From positions 186,001 to 250,000 of the forward strand of contig NZ_JAKIKQ010000002.1 in assembly GCF_023284045.1 (NCBI RefSeq): 64,000 nucleotides of DNA. The letters run 5' to 3'. Made by a program: the position numbers and the translations under genes. A model generated the notes under the pieces. The model made no database searches, was not told the DNA's origin, and worked only from the letters and a program-made list of their open reading frames with translations. The DNA comes from Shewanella kaireitica (GTDB taxonomy: Bacteria > Pseudomonadota > Gammaproteobacteria > Enterobacterales > Shewanellaceae). Positions 38,933 through 48,243 of this stretch are shown here, in pieces (within the stretch, counting starts at the first letter, position 1; every line of letters begins with the position of its first letter).

Positions 38933-39961
38933 TTACTTTTGCTGCTGTGTTTTAGCCTCGGCTTTACGCTCATTTGTTTGCTGTTGAATTGCATCGCCAA
39001 TATATTGGTGAATATCGAGTAAAATAGAAAAGTGATTTTCATCAGCTAATTTTTTTAAAGAACTTCCTGCAAGCCTTGGCCGATTAGCCTCAGCAAATGC
39101 AATAACCTTACTCGCATCAAACGCTTCATCCTTATCACCAATCCATAAGTCGTAACTTTGCAGTTGTTGCAGCTGTTCATCTGGCGCTTCAGGAGTCAGT
39201 GCGTTAGACATATTAACCGTATTGAAAGATACAATTTTAGGATTACTATCCAGCACTTGCTGCGGAAAATGATATTGAACAGCCTTTGAATGGCCCATAA
39301 GTAAGCCACCACTCATAGCATTGATCACAAACGGGTAAACACTGACAGAGCTAAAGGAGTACAGCTTGGGTTCATCATGTTCAGTCTCTGAGCGAAATCC
39401 TAAATAAGGGGCCACAAAGAAATAACCAGCAGTACTCTTTTGTTGCTCCCAGCTTGAGTAGTTAAGGATTAGCCCTGCACCTGAAGAGTGGCCAGCCAAG
39501 TAAAGCGGTAAACTCGGGTAGCGTTTACGCACATGTTCGATAATGCTGTTGATATCTTGCCAAACCTGTTCTGGTTCAGGAGCGTCGCCTCTAGGGCCAG
39601 ATGATGAACCGTGTCCACGAATGTCAGGAGTCAATACCGCAATGTTATAACTATCACGCAGCCCCACGCCAACATGTGGATAGATTAAGCCACTATGAGC
39701 ACCAGCCCCATGATAAAAGAGAACGACAGCTTTAGGCTTTTGTGGAATATAACTGCGTAGCGCCAGAGTTTCACCATCGCTGGCAGCGATAAATTCAAGT
39801 GGAGGAACTGTCGCAGCGGGGACTTTTTTTATTTCATTAAGGGAGAAAAAATCGCTGGGCTTATTATCATCCACAACTTCCCCATTAGCTTTTATGCTAA
39901 AAGTAAACAGCAAAAAACTGATTAGGAATGCCGTCAGTATTATATTCGATATTTTTTTCAC
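38933..39961 (-). CDS. Exported alpha/beta hydrolase (monoacylglycerol lipase-like)
   Basis: 342 aa from GTG 39961, which has GGGAGAG upstream; a longer reading to 39997 has none. The N-terminus (KKISNIILTAFLISFLLFTF) is a signal peptide or anchor. The nucleophile elbow GHSSGAG lies near residue 145, after an oxyanion segment VLFYHGAGAHSG and DIRGHGSSSGPRG, all typical of the Hydrolase_4 family. A catalytic Asp (DKDEAFD) and a His (ENHFSIL) follow. It probably hydrolyses lipid esters in the periplasm. Confidence 0.87.
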   Translation of the reverse strand: MKKISNIILTAFLISFLLFTFSIKANGEVVDDNKPSDFFSLNEIKKVPAATVPPLEFIAASDGETLALRSYIPQKPKAVVLFYHGAGAHSGLIYPHVGVGLRDSYNIAVLTPDIRGHGSSSGPRGDAPEPEQVWQDINSIIEHVRKRYPSLPLYLAGHSSGAGLILNYSSWEQQKSTAGYFFVAPYLGFRSETEHDEPKLYSFSSVSVYPFVINAMSGGLLMGHSKAVQYHFPQQVLDSNPKIVSFNTVNMSNALTPEAPDEQLQQLQSYDLWIGDKDEAFDASKVIAFAEANRPRLAGSSLKKLADENHFSILLDIHQYIGDAIQQQTNERKAEAKTQQQK

Positions 39962-39997
39962 TTTACTCTCCCTATAAAGTTTAACGAAAACAGTCAA

Positions 39998-40688
39998 GAC
40001 ATAATGCTCATATTCACAAATACAATTGACTCAACCCATCTGTTTACACCATAGTATTTATATACTGAGCTATAGGATATCTAGAGAACTATTTATTAGC
40101 GAGCGTAAATATTGGCAATATTCTAAAGGCATCGACATTATAAACTTTGTGTTAAGTATTACTACATCAGCAGTAAGTATATTAGTCGATAATTTCATTT
40201 TAAATGAGATTGTAAATAATGATAAACGGTCAACGAATTACAGTAAAAACAGATAAAATCTAATCTAACCGCTTATGGATTTCATTACTCGTTGTAAACA
40301 CTGAGATTTTGTCACTGCATTTCGAAAATGTTCTTTTACAACCAACATGTATCCATTTGTAACGCATTATGTGTGAAGCTGATCACGACCATTAATATTA
40401 AAGCCGATACAATTCAACAGAGTTAATTAAAAGTTACTATAAAGTATCTAATTAACTATTTCGTAATTTACTTAAAGGCTAAGGAATCTTATTAAAGAAA
40501 AAACAGAGCGAAACATTCTATCTCTTATCTATTTACAAAGAGATTATATAGTTTCAATAACACGACTCTGATTTGGCTTTAATAAAGCATTAGGATAACC
40601 CATTAATTCTAATATTTTAAACCATAAGAATTAGCCTTATTCATATTGGTGCAAATAATGCGCTATTTAAAATAATACGGGGTTGAAC
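39998..40688. other. Long intergenic region upstream of the nucleotidase
   Basis: AT-rich, with no gene I can support. The 76-codon frame at 40026-40256 lacks a ribosome site and has biased, low-complexity composition. The only clear element is the CRP-like site at 40372. Confidence 0.5.
40372..40387 (+). promoter_or_regulatory. CRP-like binding site
   Basis: TGTGA-AGCTGA-TCACG matches the CRP consensus TGTGAnnnnnnTCACA at nine of ten fixed positions. It lies about 300 bp before the nucleotidase gene, so a distant promoter would be required. Confidence 0.5.
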
Positions 40689-42821
40689 ATGAAAAAAACT
40701 ACTCGCAGTGTATTGTGCTTAGCAGTACTAGCGGCTTTAGCTGGCTGTTCGGATGATGAAACAATTATTAATACCGATAGCGGCTATGCACCTGTTGTTA
40801 CGCAGGGAAAAACACTAACCAATACACCAGACATCATCGTAAAGAGTCAAAATGAAGTCGACGAAGTCACCATTACTATTGGGGCAACGTCAGATCTTCA
40901 CGGCCGAATTTTTGGCTATGACTATGCGCTAGATGCAGTAGATTCAGATGCAGGTTTAACACGTATTTCCACTTTGCTTGAAACAGCAAAAGCGGACAAT
41001 CCAAACATGATCTTGATTGATATCGGTGATACCGTTCAAGGCAACTCAGCACAACTTTTCAACGACGATCCTACTCACCCTGTCGTTGCAACCTTAAATT
41101 CACTTGATTATGACCTTTGGGTTCCAGGTAACCATGAGTTTAACTTCGAGCGAAGCTTCATCGATCGTAACCTAAACCATTTCAATGGTGCTGTTGTATC
41201 AAACAACATCAAATGGGAAGAGAACGATGCCAACTACATCCGTGCCTTCCAAGTTTTCGAAGTTGATGGTGCCAAAGTAGCAATCGTGGGTGTAAGCCCA
41301 TCAAACGTACCTAACTGGGAAGCCTCTGCACCAGGCCACTTTGCAGGTCTTAAGTTTGATGAAGAACTTGCCTCAACGCGTGCAGCAGTTGATGAGTTGA
41401 TCGAGAAATTCAGTCCTGATGTCATCATCGGTGCTTTCCATATCGGACGTAGCTCCGAAGGCGGCGCTGGCGTGCATAAAATTGCTGCAGAAATGGCCGA
41501 TAAGTTTGATGTGATTTTAGCAGGACATGAACACGCGACTTATATTGAAAGTATCCAAAAAGCTACTGAGGGTGCAGAGATAGCCTCTACAGATATCTCA
41601 ATTGAAGGTGCTGATACCACTGAAGATAAAACCTTGTCTGGCACTTATGATGAAAGCAATCGTGCTCAGAGCGTTAAAATCATTGAACCAGGCAAGTGGG
41701 GCTGGGCGCTAGCTAAGGCCGATATTAAGCTTAAGAAAAACGATGGTAAATGGGAAATGGTCGATACCACTCTGAGCAATATCACCTCAAAGAATATCGA
41801 AGAAAGCCAAATTACCACTGCACAGTTCCAGTATGTTCATGACATCTCTAAAGCGGACGCTCAATTGGTTCTAGGCCTTGTCGGTGGCGACTTTACACCG
41901 GGCACAGGTGCAGACGAAGCGGTTCATGAAGATTACGACCATGAATCAGGCCGCCTGTATTCAACCATTCATACTGCTAAAGTAATGGATACTGCGTTAA
42001 TGGATTTCATTAACCAAATCCAGCTAGAGAAATCTGGAGCAGTCGTCTCTGCCGCGTCTTTGTTCTCAGATAGCTCTAATCTCATTGACGGTCAAGAGTA
42101 CGCTAAGAAAGATTCAACTAACCTGTATAAGTATGACAATACCCTTATCGGTATTAATATGACAGGCGCCAACCTTAAGCGTTATATGGAGTGGTCTTAC
42201 ACTTACTTCAATACCTACAAAGACGGTGACATTACCGTATCGTTCCGCAAAGGTGCTAAAGCGTACATGTACGATCAGTTCGATGGAAAAATTGAGTTCG
42301 TGGTTGATTTAGCTGGTGATTCATTCGCAATGGATGACAACTATACCGTCACTAATGAAGGTAATCGCATCGAGATCATCGAAATTGATGGTAAACCATT
42401 CGATGCAACGGCTATCTACAAGGTTGCGCTAAACAGCTATCGCTGGGGTTCAAACATTAAGAAGTTTGGCTGGGCAAGCGGTGAAGATGTTTTCTATGAT
42501 TCAGTGAATGAACCTGTTTACGCTATCCGCGATATGTTGACTGAGTACGTGGCAGACAACAAAGGCGTAAATGCCAGTGATTTCACTAACCCTAACTGGG
42601 AAATTAAGCAGTACCAAGATAACGGTGCTATTACCCTACTCCGCACCGATAATGGTTCAGGTCAGGCTCTATGGAATAGACTGATTAGCAAAGAAATTTG
42701 TGTCAACATTGATCCAGATAACCCTAAATACCCAGGTATTTTGGATGCGGTCAATGTCAATGACGTGAACTCATATACTGTGAATCCAACCCAAGATTAT
42801 GCTGGTTGTGTTACTGAGTAA
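40689..42821 (+). CDS. Lipoprotein 5'-nucleotidase / 2',3'-cyclic phosphodiesterase family
   Basis: 710 aa from ATG 40689. The signal peptide ends in the lipobox LAGC (Cys near residue 20), so the protein should be lipid-anchored. The metallophosphatase domain shows metal ligands in TSDLHGR, IDIGDTVQGN, PGNHEFN and AGHEHATY. The C-terminal 5_nucleotid_C domain runs from about residue 400 (ATINGTG-like LIGINMTGANLKRYMEWS, substrate-binding region). It probably releases nucleosides and phosphate from extracellular nucleotides. Whether it resembles CpdB or UshA more closely cannot be decided by eye. Confidence 0.9.
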   Translation: MKKTTRSVLCLAVLAALAGCSDDETIINTDSGYAPVVTQGKTLTNTPDIIVKSQNEVDEVTITIGATSDLHGRIFGYDYALDAVDSDAGLTRISTLLETAKADNPNMILIDIGDTVQGNSAQLFNDDPTHPVVATLNSLDYDLWVPGNHEFNFERSFIDRNLNHFNGAVVSNNIKWEENDANYIRAFQVFEVDGAKVAIVGVSPSNVPNWEASAPGHFAGLKFDEELASTRAAVDELIEKFSPDVIIGAFHIGRSSEGGAGVHKIAAEMADKFDVILAGHEHATYIESIQKATEGAEIASTDISIEGADTTEDKTLSGTYDESNRAQSVKIIEPGKWGWALAKADIKLKKNDGKWEMVDTTLSNITSKNIEESQITTAQFQYVHDISKADAQLVLGLVGGDFTPGTGADEAVHEDYDHESGRLYSTIHTAKVMDTALMDFINQIQLEKSGAVVSAASLFSDSSNLIDGQEYAKKDSTNLYKYDNTLIGINMTGANLKRYMEWSYTYFNTYKDGDITVSFRKGAKAYMYDQFDGKIEFVVDLAGDSFAMDDNYTVTNEGNRIEIIEIDGKPFDATAIYKVALNSYRWGSNIKKFGWASGEDVFYDSVNEPVYAIRDMLTEYVADNKGVNASDFTNPNWEIKQYQDNGAITLLRTDNGSGQALWNRLISKEICVNIDPDNPKYPGILDAVNVNDVNSYTVNPTQDYAGCVTE

Positions 42822-42834
42822 ATCGCAGTAAAAA

Positions 42835-42852
42835 AGGCCTGTTCGCAGGCCT
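42835..42852 (+). terminator. Terminator after the nucleotidase gene
   Basis: AGGCCTG-TTCG-CAGGCCT, a 7-bp stem with a stable tetraloop, followed by ATTCTGTTT, 14 bp past the stop. Confidence 0.8.
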
Positions 42853-42860
42853 ATTCTGTT

Positions 42861-42904
42861 TAAGTTAATGGCGAATTCCTACCGACAAATTCGCCGTTAA
42901 CTTA
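42861..42904. repeat. Second long inverted repeat before the YibE/F gene
   Basis: Arms TAAGTTAATGGCGAATT and AATTCGCCGTTAACTTA (17 bp, one mismatch) with a 10-nt loop. It lies between the terminator and the next gene, so it may be a second terminator or an operator. Confidence 0.6.
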
Positions 42905-42937
42905 ACAATATTAGCGCCAACGAATGACTAATACCCT

Positions 42938-44140
42938 ATGCTAAAAAAATATCGATTCACCCTATTTATTGCTTTGGTTTCAACACTTATCTTTTATGTT
43001 TCTCCAAGCTTAAGCGACAGTTTAAAACCAAAGACACCGCTACAACAGCAGTTCGTAGAGGCTAGTGTAGTCTCAGTTATCTCTAATAACCTTGCTCCAG
43101 ATCCCCGTGTCCCCTCTATATTAACGGGCTTACAGGTTATAACCGCAGAGATCTTACAAGGCAATGAAACAGGTAAAATCGTCGAAGTTCAGAATCCTCT
43201 CAGCCGACAGCATAATGTGCTTGTGGCTGAAGGAGACATCTTTATCATGATGATAAGAGAGACGCCAAACGGTACGGTGTATTGGGCTTATAACCACAAA
43301 CGCTCCACCGCTATCTACTGGATGTGCTTTGCCTTTCTATTATTACTGCTGTCATTCGGCAAGAAAGAGGGATTGAATTCAGTTATCTCACTCTATTTTA
43401 CCGCCGCGCTGATTGTCGGCGTGTTAATCCCTGCAATTTTTGCAGGCTGGAATCCAGTTGTCATTACCATCATCCTGATGGGACTGAAAATCGTCGTCAA
43501 TTTCATATTAGTCTCCGGCTACAATCGCAAAAGTTTTTGCGCCATGGGTGGCACCTTACTCGGGGTCATTGCGGCCGGTATTATGGCGCAGGTGTTTGGT
43601 GAATTTGCCAACCTTTCTGGCATCTACTTAGATAAAGGCGAGGATGTGATCTACCTTGCTACCCAGCCTATTCAGATCCGCTGGTTAATGTTTGTTGCCA
43701 TCATGATTTCAGCATTGGGCGCAGTCATGGATGTCGCGATCTCCATTGCATCGGCCTATAACGAGTTAAAGATCACCGACCCAAAACTCAGCCCAAAACA
43801 GCTAATGAAAGCCAGTATGAATATCGGACGAGATATTATGGGTACCATGACTAACACGCTCATTCTCGCCTTTGCTGGCAGCTCTTTAACCACCATTATG
43901 ATGGTTTGGGGTTTAGATATGCCGCTCACGCAGTTTATCAATACTCCCGTTATCGCCTTAAGCATTATTCATGCGCTAGCTGGCAGTGTTGGTATAGTGC
44001 TAACCATTCCTCTAACGGCTTGGTTAGCAAGGTATATGCTCAACGATACGATCCAAACAAGCGAAATAAGCCAAGCATTAGCAACGCCAGCACCAGCAAA
44101 CCCGTCTACACCAACGTTAACTGCAGAGACCCAGTGTTGA
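42938..44140 (+). CDS. YibE/F-family membrane protein
   Basis: 400 aa. A short N-terminal hydrophobic segment is followed by a periplasmic domain (residues about 30-125, VVSVISNNLAPDPRVPSILT) and then seven or so membrane helices from IYWMCFAFLLLLLSFGK. Conserved features of the family include GAVMDVAISIASAYNEL and IGRDIMGTMTNTLILAFAGSS. The family is common in Firmicutes and Proteobacteria, and its function is not established. The gene is probably a monocistron. Confidence 0.85.
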   Translation: MLKKYRFTLFIALVSTLIFYVSPSLSDSLKPKTPLQQQFVEASVVSVISNNLAPDPRVPSILTGLQVITAEILQGNETGKIVEVQNPLSRQHNVLVAEGDIFIMMIRETPNGTVYWAYNHKRSTAIYWMCFAFLLLLLSFGKKEGLNSVISLYFTAALIVGVLIPAIFAGWNPVVITIILMGLKIVVNFILVSGYNRKSFCAMGGTLLGVIAAGIMAQVFGEFANLSGIYLDKGEDVIYLATQPIQIRWLMFVAIMISALGAVMDVAISIASAYNELKITDPKLSPKQLMKASMNIGRDIMGTMTNTLILAFAGSSLTTIMMVWGLDMPLTQFINTPVIALSIIHALAGSVGIVLTIPLTAWLARYMLNDTIQTSEISQALATPAPANPSTPTLTAETQC

Positions 44141-44221
44141 GCTAAATGGAGTCGCAAAACTGGCCTCATGTAGCAAAGACATATTGCGATATGGGGTCAG
44201 GCTAGCAGCTGATTTTTCTCA

Positions 44222-45100
44222 CTAGTCGTCAAGTAGATCTGTCACTGCATCAGCCAACCAGCTTAACGCCGGCCCTTTGGCTTTTTGTTTAGCAATCACT
44301 CGGTCAATGGGCACACGCCATGGCTTATGATCAAAGCTAAGTTGCAAGCGTACCATCTCACCTTGACGCTCATATTGCTCTGCCATGTAAGCCGGAATAT
44401 ATCCCCAGCCTAACCCTTGTTTAACCAAGGCGTTGATTGCATTAAAACTGCTGCCCCACCAGATATGTGAAGAAACATTTGGGCTGTGGGCTAACGCTTG
44501 CCCATCAAGACTACGGATCAACAGCTGGCGGTGGGGGATTAGATCAGCAACAGATACCATCTTAAGCTCAGCCAAAGGATGCCCGGGACTGACCACACCA
44601 TTAAATGGCATGTTTCCAACATAACAAACATCGACTTTCTGTGGAAACTCGCTGCTGGCAAACATTAAGCCCAAATCCACTTTACCACCATCAACCAAGC
44701 TTAATACATCTGGAGTCGCTACTGCATACAGCTCAAGATTAGTACCCGGAAAATGCTCTGCAAAAGAATCTAATATACGTGCCATCATCGGCAGCAACGC
44801 ATCATCGATTGCTAGCTTAATCTCGGTTTCATGGGAAAGATTAAGCGCATTAGTCACAGAGTCTAACTCGTAGGTTTGCCGTAAAATGGCCTGCGCAAAA
44901 GGCAGCAATCTTTCACCGTGAGCAGTCAACGTGGGTTTGCGGCTAGTACGATCAAAAAGGCTAGTGTTTAGCTCTATCTCAAGGTTCGCGATTCCTTGAC
45001 TCACTGCTGATTGCACCTTGCCGAGCCGTCTAGCACACGCCGAGAATGACCCCGATTCAGCAGTTTCAACAAACATTCTTAACTGTTCCAAGTTATACAT
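44222..45100 (-). CDS. LysR-family regulator, divergent from the PACE transporter
   Basis: 292 aa. The N-terminal HTH (residues 1-60: LRMFVETAESGSFSACARRL, VQSAVSQGI) is followed by an LysR substrate-binding domain. In Acinetobacter the LysR protein AceR sits next to and activates the PACE pump gene aceI. The same arrangement here, with a PACE gene on the other side of a mobile repeat, suggests a similar role. The ligand is unknown. Confidence 0.9.
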   Translation of the reverse strand: MYNLEQLRMFVETAESGSFSACARRLGKVQSAVSQGIANLEIELNTSLFDRTSRKPTLTAHGERLLPFAQAILRQTYELDSVTNALNLSHETEIKLAIDDALLPMMARILDSFAEHFPGTNLELYAVATPDVLSLVDGGKVDLGLMFASSEFPQKVDVCYVGNMPFNGVVSPGHPLAELKMVSVADLIPHRQLLIRSLDGQALAHSPNVSSHIWWGSSFNAINALVKQGLGWGYIPAYMAEQYERQGEMVRLQLSFDHKPWRVPIDRVIAKQKAKGPALSWLADAVTDLLDD

Positions 45101-45151
45101 ATCACTTTTCCTGATAGTAACTAACTAGATTCTTTCTCTAATATTGATGAT

Positions 45152-45421
45152 TATACCCGTACTACCTCAAAGTGCATGTTTCAGAGCAACCTGAGCGAAA
45201 CTAATTCAAGGCGCAAAGTCGCAGTAATGGTCGCTCCCTTTTTAGGCTTTGTAACGTCGAAGTGGGTTTGCTCAGGCGCTCCCATTGGGGTGGGTTTAAC
45301 AGTGATTTAGTCTGCGTGACTGACCTTGGCAATAGACTAGCTATTGCACCGCGGCCAAAGCCTTGTCTAAATCACTGTTAATTCCCACTGAAATCAAGCG
45401 TCTTGAGGTAGAACGGGTATA
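45152..45421. mobile_element. MITE-like element with terminal inverted repeats
   Basis: About 270 bp, bounded by TATACCCGTaCTACCTCAA at the left and its near-complement TTGAGGTAGaACGGGTATA at the right (one mismatch in 19). Inside, AACAGTGATTTAG (45298-45310) pairs perfectly with CTAAATCACTGTT (45367-45379). No protein is encoded. The flanks suggest a TA target duplication. This is a non-autonomous element or a dispersed repeat family, unproven because a second copy is not in the window. Confidence 0.7.
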
Positions 45422-45462
45422 TCCCCCTAAGAACTACTGAACAAGCTAAAGTGAGACTGATT

Positions 45463-45921
45463 ATGAATGTTAAAGAGCGTATTTTACACAGCGTATTGTT
45501 TGAAGCGATTGCCTTGGTTTTCGTCATCACTGCGGCGCTAGTCTTTACCGATACAGAAGCAAAATCAGCCACTGGCTTGGCTGTCGGCTTGTCGTTAATC
45601 GCCATGGTATGGAACTACATCTATAACTTAGGCTTTGACCGCATCTTTGGTCAAAACCGCATCAAGCGTTCTATAAAGATGCGCTTAGGCCATGGACTCG
45701 GATTTGAACTTGGCATGATTGTCGCCACACTCCCTTTGATGATGTGGGTGCTACAACTGGATTTCTGGACCGTATTCATTATGGATTTAGGCGTGGTTAT
45801 CTTCTTTCTGGTGTACGCGATTATCTATAACTGGGCTTACGATGTGATCCGTGAACGCTTATTTTCAAGCCGCGTAGCGAACAGCAATACTATTGCCCAA
45901 TCAATTAAACCAACAGCTTAA
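45463..45921 (+). CDS. PACE-family multidrug efflux transporter
   Basis: 152 aa from ATG 45463. Four membrane helices form two bacterial transmembrane pair (BTP) repeats: the first from about VKERILHSVLFEAIALVFVI, and the second beginning KRSIKMRLGHGLGFELGMI with the family Glu in helix 1 (FEAIA) and helix 3 (FELGMI). PACE proteins such as AceI export biocides like chlorhexidine in exchange for protons. The LysR gene on the other side of the MITE is the probable regulator. Confidence 0.92.
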   Translation: MNVKERILHSVLFEAIALVFVITAALVFTDTEAKSATGLAVGLSLIAMVWNYIYNLGFDRIFGQNRIKRSIKMRLGHGLGFELGMIVATLPLMMWVLQLDFWTVFIMDLGVVIFFLVYAIIYNWAYDVIRERLFSSRVANSNTIAQSIKPTA

Positions 45922-45935
45922 ATATCGAAGCTACA

Positions 45936-45957
45936 GACTCAGCTATAAGGCTGAGTC
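45936..45957. terminator. Hairpin between convergent genes
   Basis: GACTCAGC-TATAAG-GCTGAGTC, 8-bp stem, lying between the PACE gene and the convergent RRF-like gene. There is no T-run, so its strength is uncertain. Confidence 0.5.
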
Positions 45958-45967
45958 CTGCAATCCC

Positions 45968-46357
45968 CTACCAAGGTTCTGCGTTAAAACGTGCACTTCT
46001 GGCTTCACTTAGGGTGCAATCGGTGAGATGGATAAGCTCAGCAAGCGTGATATTGTCGTTTTCACTGATTAAACGAGCCAGTTTGGCTGATAACGGCTCT
46101 AATTTATCAGCATGTTTCAGTAGCGCTGTTTCAAGCTTTTTAGTTAGATAAATCCACTCGCTACTGGTTTGAGATTTTAACTGTTCTTTAAATGATTGAA
46201 TACTCATCGCCTCCCCAGTTACCGCCCAGTTACGTGAGCGACGCACACGCTTTAGCTCACAACTATGTAGCCGAGCAAGTACTTTAGCTTGGTTAGTTGA
46301 GTCTCTACCTATTCGGTGAATAAGCGCAGGAAGTGAGATGGTGACTTTTTCGTTCAT
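45968..46357 (-). CDS. RRF_GI-like small protein (ribosome recycling factor family by name)
   Basis: 129 aa. The N-terminal block SLPALIHRIGRDSTNQA and the basic ELKRVRRSRNWAVTG match the gammaproteobacterial family labelled RRF_GI. Despite that label, the length and sequence differ from true ribosome recycling factor, and the function is unknown. The second half is helical (LETALLKHADKLEPL). It is convergent with the PACE gene. Confidence 0.7.
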   Translation of the reverse strand: MNEKVTISLPALIHRIGRDSTNQAKVLARLHSCELKRVRRSRNWAVTGEAMSIQSFKEQLKSQTSSEWIYLTKKLETALLKHADKLEPLSAKLARLISENDNITLAELIHLTDCTLSEARSARFNAEPW

Positions 46358-46487
46358 AGCGTCATTTTACACATTAATTCAATCGATATTTAGTCATTAA
46401 ATCGGCTATCTCGAAAACTACTTAATCTTTGACCGCCATACTTACTGTGATTTTAAGTGAGCAATAATACAAAAAACATAGCTGGAG

Positions 46488-46538
46488 TTGACACAGGTAG
46501 AATGAACACTCTACCCTAGGTGGAATATTTACTCTACC
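46488..46538 (+). promoter_or_regulatory. Double TetR operator with -35 box
   Basis: Two 20-bp palindromes, GGTAGA-N8-TCTACC (46496-46515) and GGTGGA-N8-TCTACC (46519-46538), repeat with an offset of 23 bp. A TTGACA (46488-46493) is just upstream, so the bound repressor would cover the promoter and start site. The gene begins 7 bp after the second site, indicating self-repression by the TetR protein. Confidence 0.7.
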
Positions 46539-46544
46539 TTAAAG

Positions 46545-47069
46545 ATGTATATCATGCCAGATCAACAGATCGCCGCCAATCTTGAAGCTGCTTTTGCTCT
46601 ACACGGCTTTGCGCAACCCAGTGTCGCTATATTGCAAAAAGCCAGCGGCGTGAGTCTGCGCACCCTATACAAATACTATCCTTCAAAAGAGCAGATGATT
46701 ATTGCTGCGTTGGAGCACCGCCAACAACGCTACCTTGCATTCTTAACTCAAGGTGCGCCATCACTAGGCTTAGACGCTGTTACCCATACCTTTAAACAAT
46801 TGCATCGATGGATGAAAGAATCTGCACCTAACGGTTGTATGTCTATGCAAGCCATTGCAGCATTTCCAGATAACCAGCAGATTGCCCAAGCCGTTAACAG
46901 CCACAAGCAAGCCGTGCAGCAATTTCTAGGACAACAAAGTCAACATCCGGATTGTGCTGAAACGCTTTTTTTGATCCATGAAGGAATAGCGAGCGCTTGG
47001 CCATTAATGGGAGAGACTATTATTAACAGTGCAGAGCAACTTACCCGCATTCTATTAGGGCCCAAATAA
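46545..47069 (+). CDS. TetR-family transcriptional regulator
   Basis: 174 aa. The N-terminal HTH (LEAAFALHGFAQPSVAILQK, SLRTLYKYYPSKEQM) is shortened at its start compared with typical TetR proteins. The C-terminal ligand domain contains a Cys in APNGCMSM. The stop overlaps the ATG of the oxidoreductase gene (TAATG), so the two are co-translated and the regulator probably controls this operon. The inducer is unknown. Confidence 0.87.
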   Translation: MYIMPDQQIAANLEAAFALHGFAQPSVAILQKASGVSLRTLYKYYPSKEQMIIAALEHRQQRYLAFLTQGAPSLGLDAVTHTFKQLHRWMKESAPNGCMSMQAIAAFPDNQQIAQAVNSHKQAVQQFLGQQSQHPDCAETLFLIHEGIASAWPLMGETIINSAEQLTRILLGPK

Positions 47070-48145
47070 TGAAACTGACAGCATCTAGCTCGATTCCAGG
47101 CAATATCCCAGACACGATGGAAGCGATGACTTTAGTCGGCCACGGTGATTTTGACATGTTGCAGCATAATTCAGCTGTAGCAGTGCCAACAATACTCGAT
47201 AACCAAGTATTAATTAAAGTCTCTGCTGCAGGTGTGAACAATACCGATATCAATACCCGTACCGCTTGGTACTCAAAAAGCTCTGCAAACAGTAAAGATG
47301 CCAGTTGGTCAGGACAAGCACTGACATTTCCACGCATTCAAGGCGCCGATGTCTGCGGTGAAATCGTTGCCGTCGGCAAAAATGTTGATCCACAACGTAT
47401 CGGCCAACGTGTGTTAATTGAACCTTGCATCACACATGTAAACGGCAAGAAATTAACGTCGCCTTGGTACTTTGGCTCAGAGTGCGATGGTGGCTTTGCA
47501 CAATACACTAGCGTGGATGCAGTGCATGCATACGCGATCAACTCCGCTCTTTCAGATATCGAACTGGCTTCCTTTCCTTGCTCATACTCTACAGCAGAAA
47601 ATATGCTGACTAAGGCCAATGTATCAAGCCAAGAGCGAGTGCTTATTACGGGCGCGTCAGGTGGTGTTGGTTCTGCCGCGGTGCAGCTTGCAAAAGCGCG
47701 TGGTGCATTTGTCATTGCTATCACTAGCAGGGAAAAACGAGAACAGCTATTGAGCATTGGCGCAGATCAAGTCATTGATCGCAGCGATAATCTGCTGACA
47801 GTGTTGGCCAGCAACAGTGTTGACGTGGTTATTGACCTCGTTGCAGGTAAACAATGGCCACAACTACTAGAGCTACTTCGCCCGGGCGGACGCTACGCCG
47901 TTGCAGGTGCCATTGGCGGACCAATGGTGGACCTAGATGTGAGAACACTTTACCTTAAAGATCTTAGCTTGTTTGGTTGTACAGTGTTGCAAGCAGGGGT
48001 GTTTCAGGCGCTGATTAAGCATATCGAGCAGAACAACATAAAACCCTTGATTGCAGAGGTTTATGCTTTAAAAGATATTCCAGCAGCACAGCGCTCATTT
48101 TCCCAAAAGCAGCATGTAGGCAAAATTGTCATCGACATCAAGTAA
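47069..48145 (+). CDS. MDR-superfamily oxidoreductase (quinone oxidoreductase-like)
   Basis: 358 aa. The GroES-like N-terminal fold contains VLIKVSAAGVNNTDINTRT and IQGADVCGEIVAVG. The NADPH fold has VLITGASGGVGSAAVQLAKA. The typical structural zinc cysteines are absent, which fits the quinone oxidoreductase branch. It is translationally coupled to the TetR gene and probably reduces a reactive carbonyl or quinone that the regulator senses. Confidence 0.9.
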   Translation: MKLTASSSIPGNIPDTMEAMTLVGHGDFDMLQHNSAVAVPTILDNQVLIKVSAAGVNNTDINTRTAWYSKSSANSKDASWSGQALTFPRIQGADVCGEIVAVGKNVDPQRIGQRVLIEPCITHVNGKKLTSPWYFGSECDGGFAQYTSVDAVHAYAINSALSDIELASFPCSYSTAENMLTKANVSSQERVLITGASGGVGSAAVQLAKARGAFVIAITSREKREQLLSIGADQVIDRSDNLLTVLASNSVDVVIDLVAGKQWPQLLELLRPGGRYAVAGAIGGPMVDLDVRTLYLKDLSLFGCTVLQAGVFQALIKHIEQNNIKPLIAEVYALKDIPAAQRSFSQKQHVGKIVIDIK

Positions 48146-48205
48146 TAGTCAAAGTGCTTACTTTTGTCGTGGCCATGGTTACGTTACCGTGATGGCAAGT
48201 CGCAT

Positions 48206-48234
48206 AGCAGTAGGAGCTCGCTCCTACTGCTTTT
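48206..48234. terminator. Terminator between MDR gene and nucleoside hydrolase
   Basis: Arms AGCAGTAGGAGC and GCTCCTACTGCT (12 bp) with a 2-nt separation, then TTTT. It lies between convergent genes and can serve both. Confidence 0.75.
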
Positions 48235-48243
48235 ATAGCAATC

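Noticed and set aside
40026..40256. A 76-codon plus-strand frame in the long intergenic region
   Set aside because: No ribosome site, unusual composition and no known motif; probably chance.
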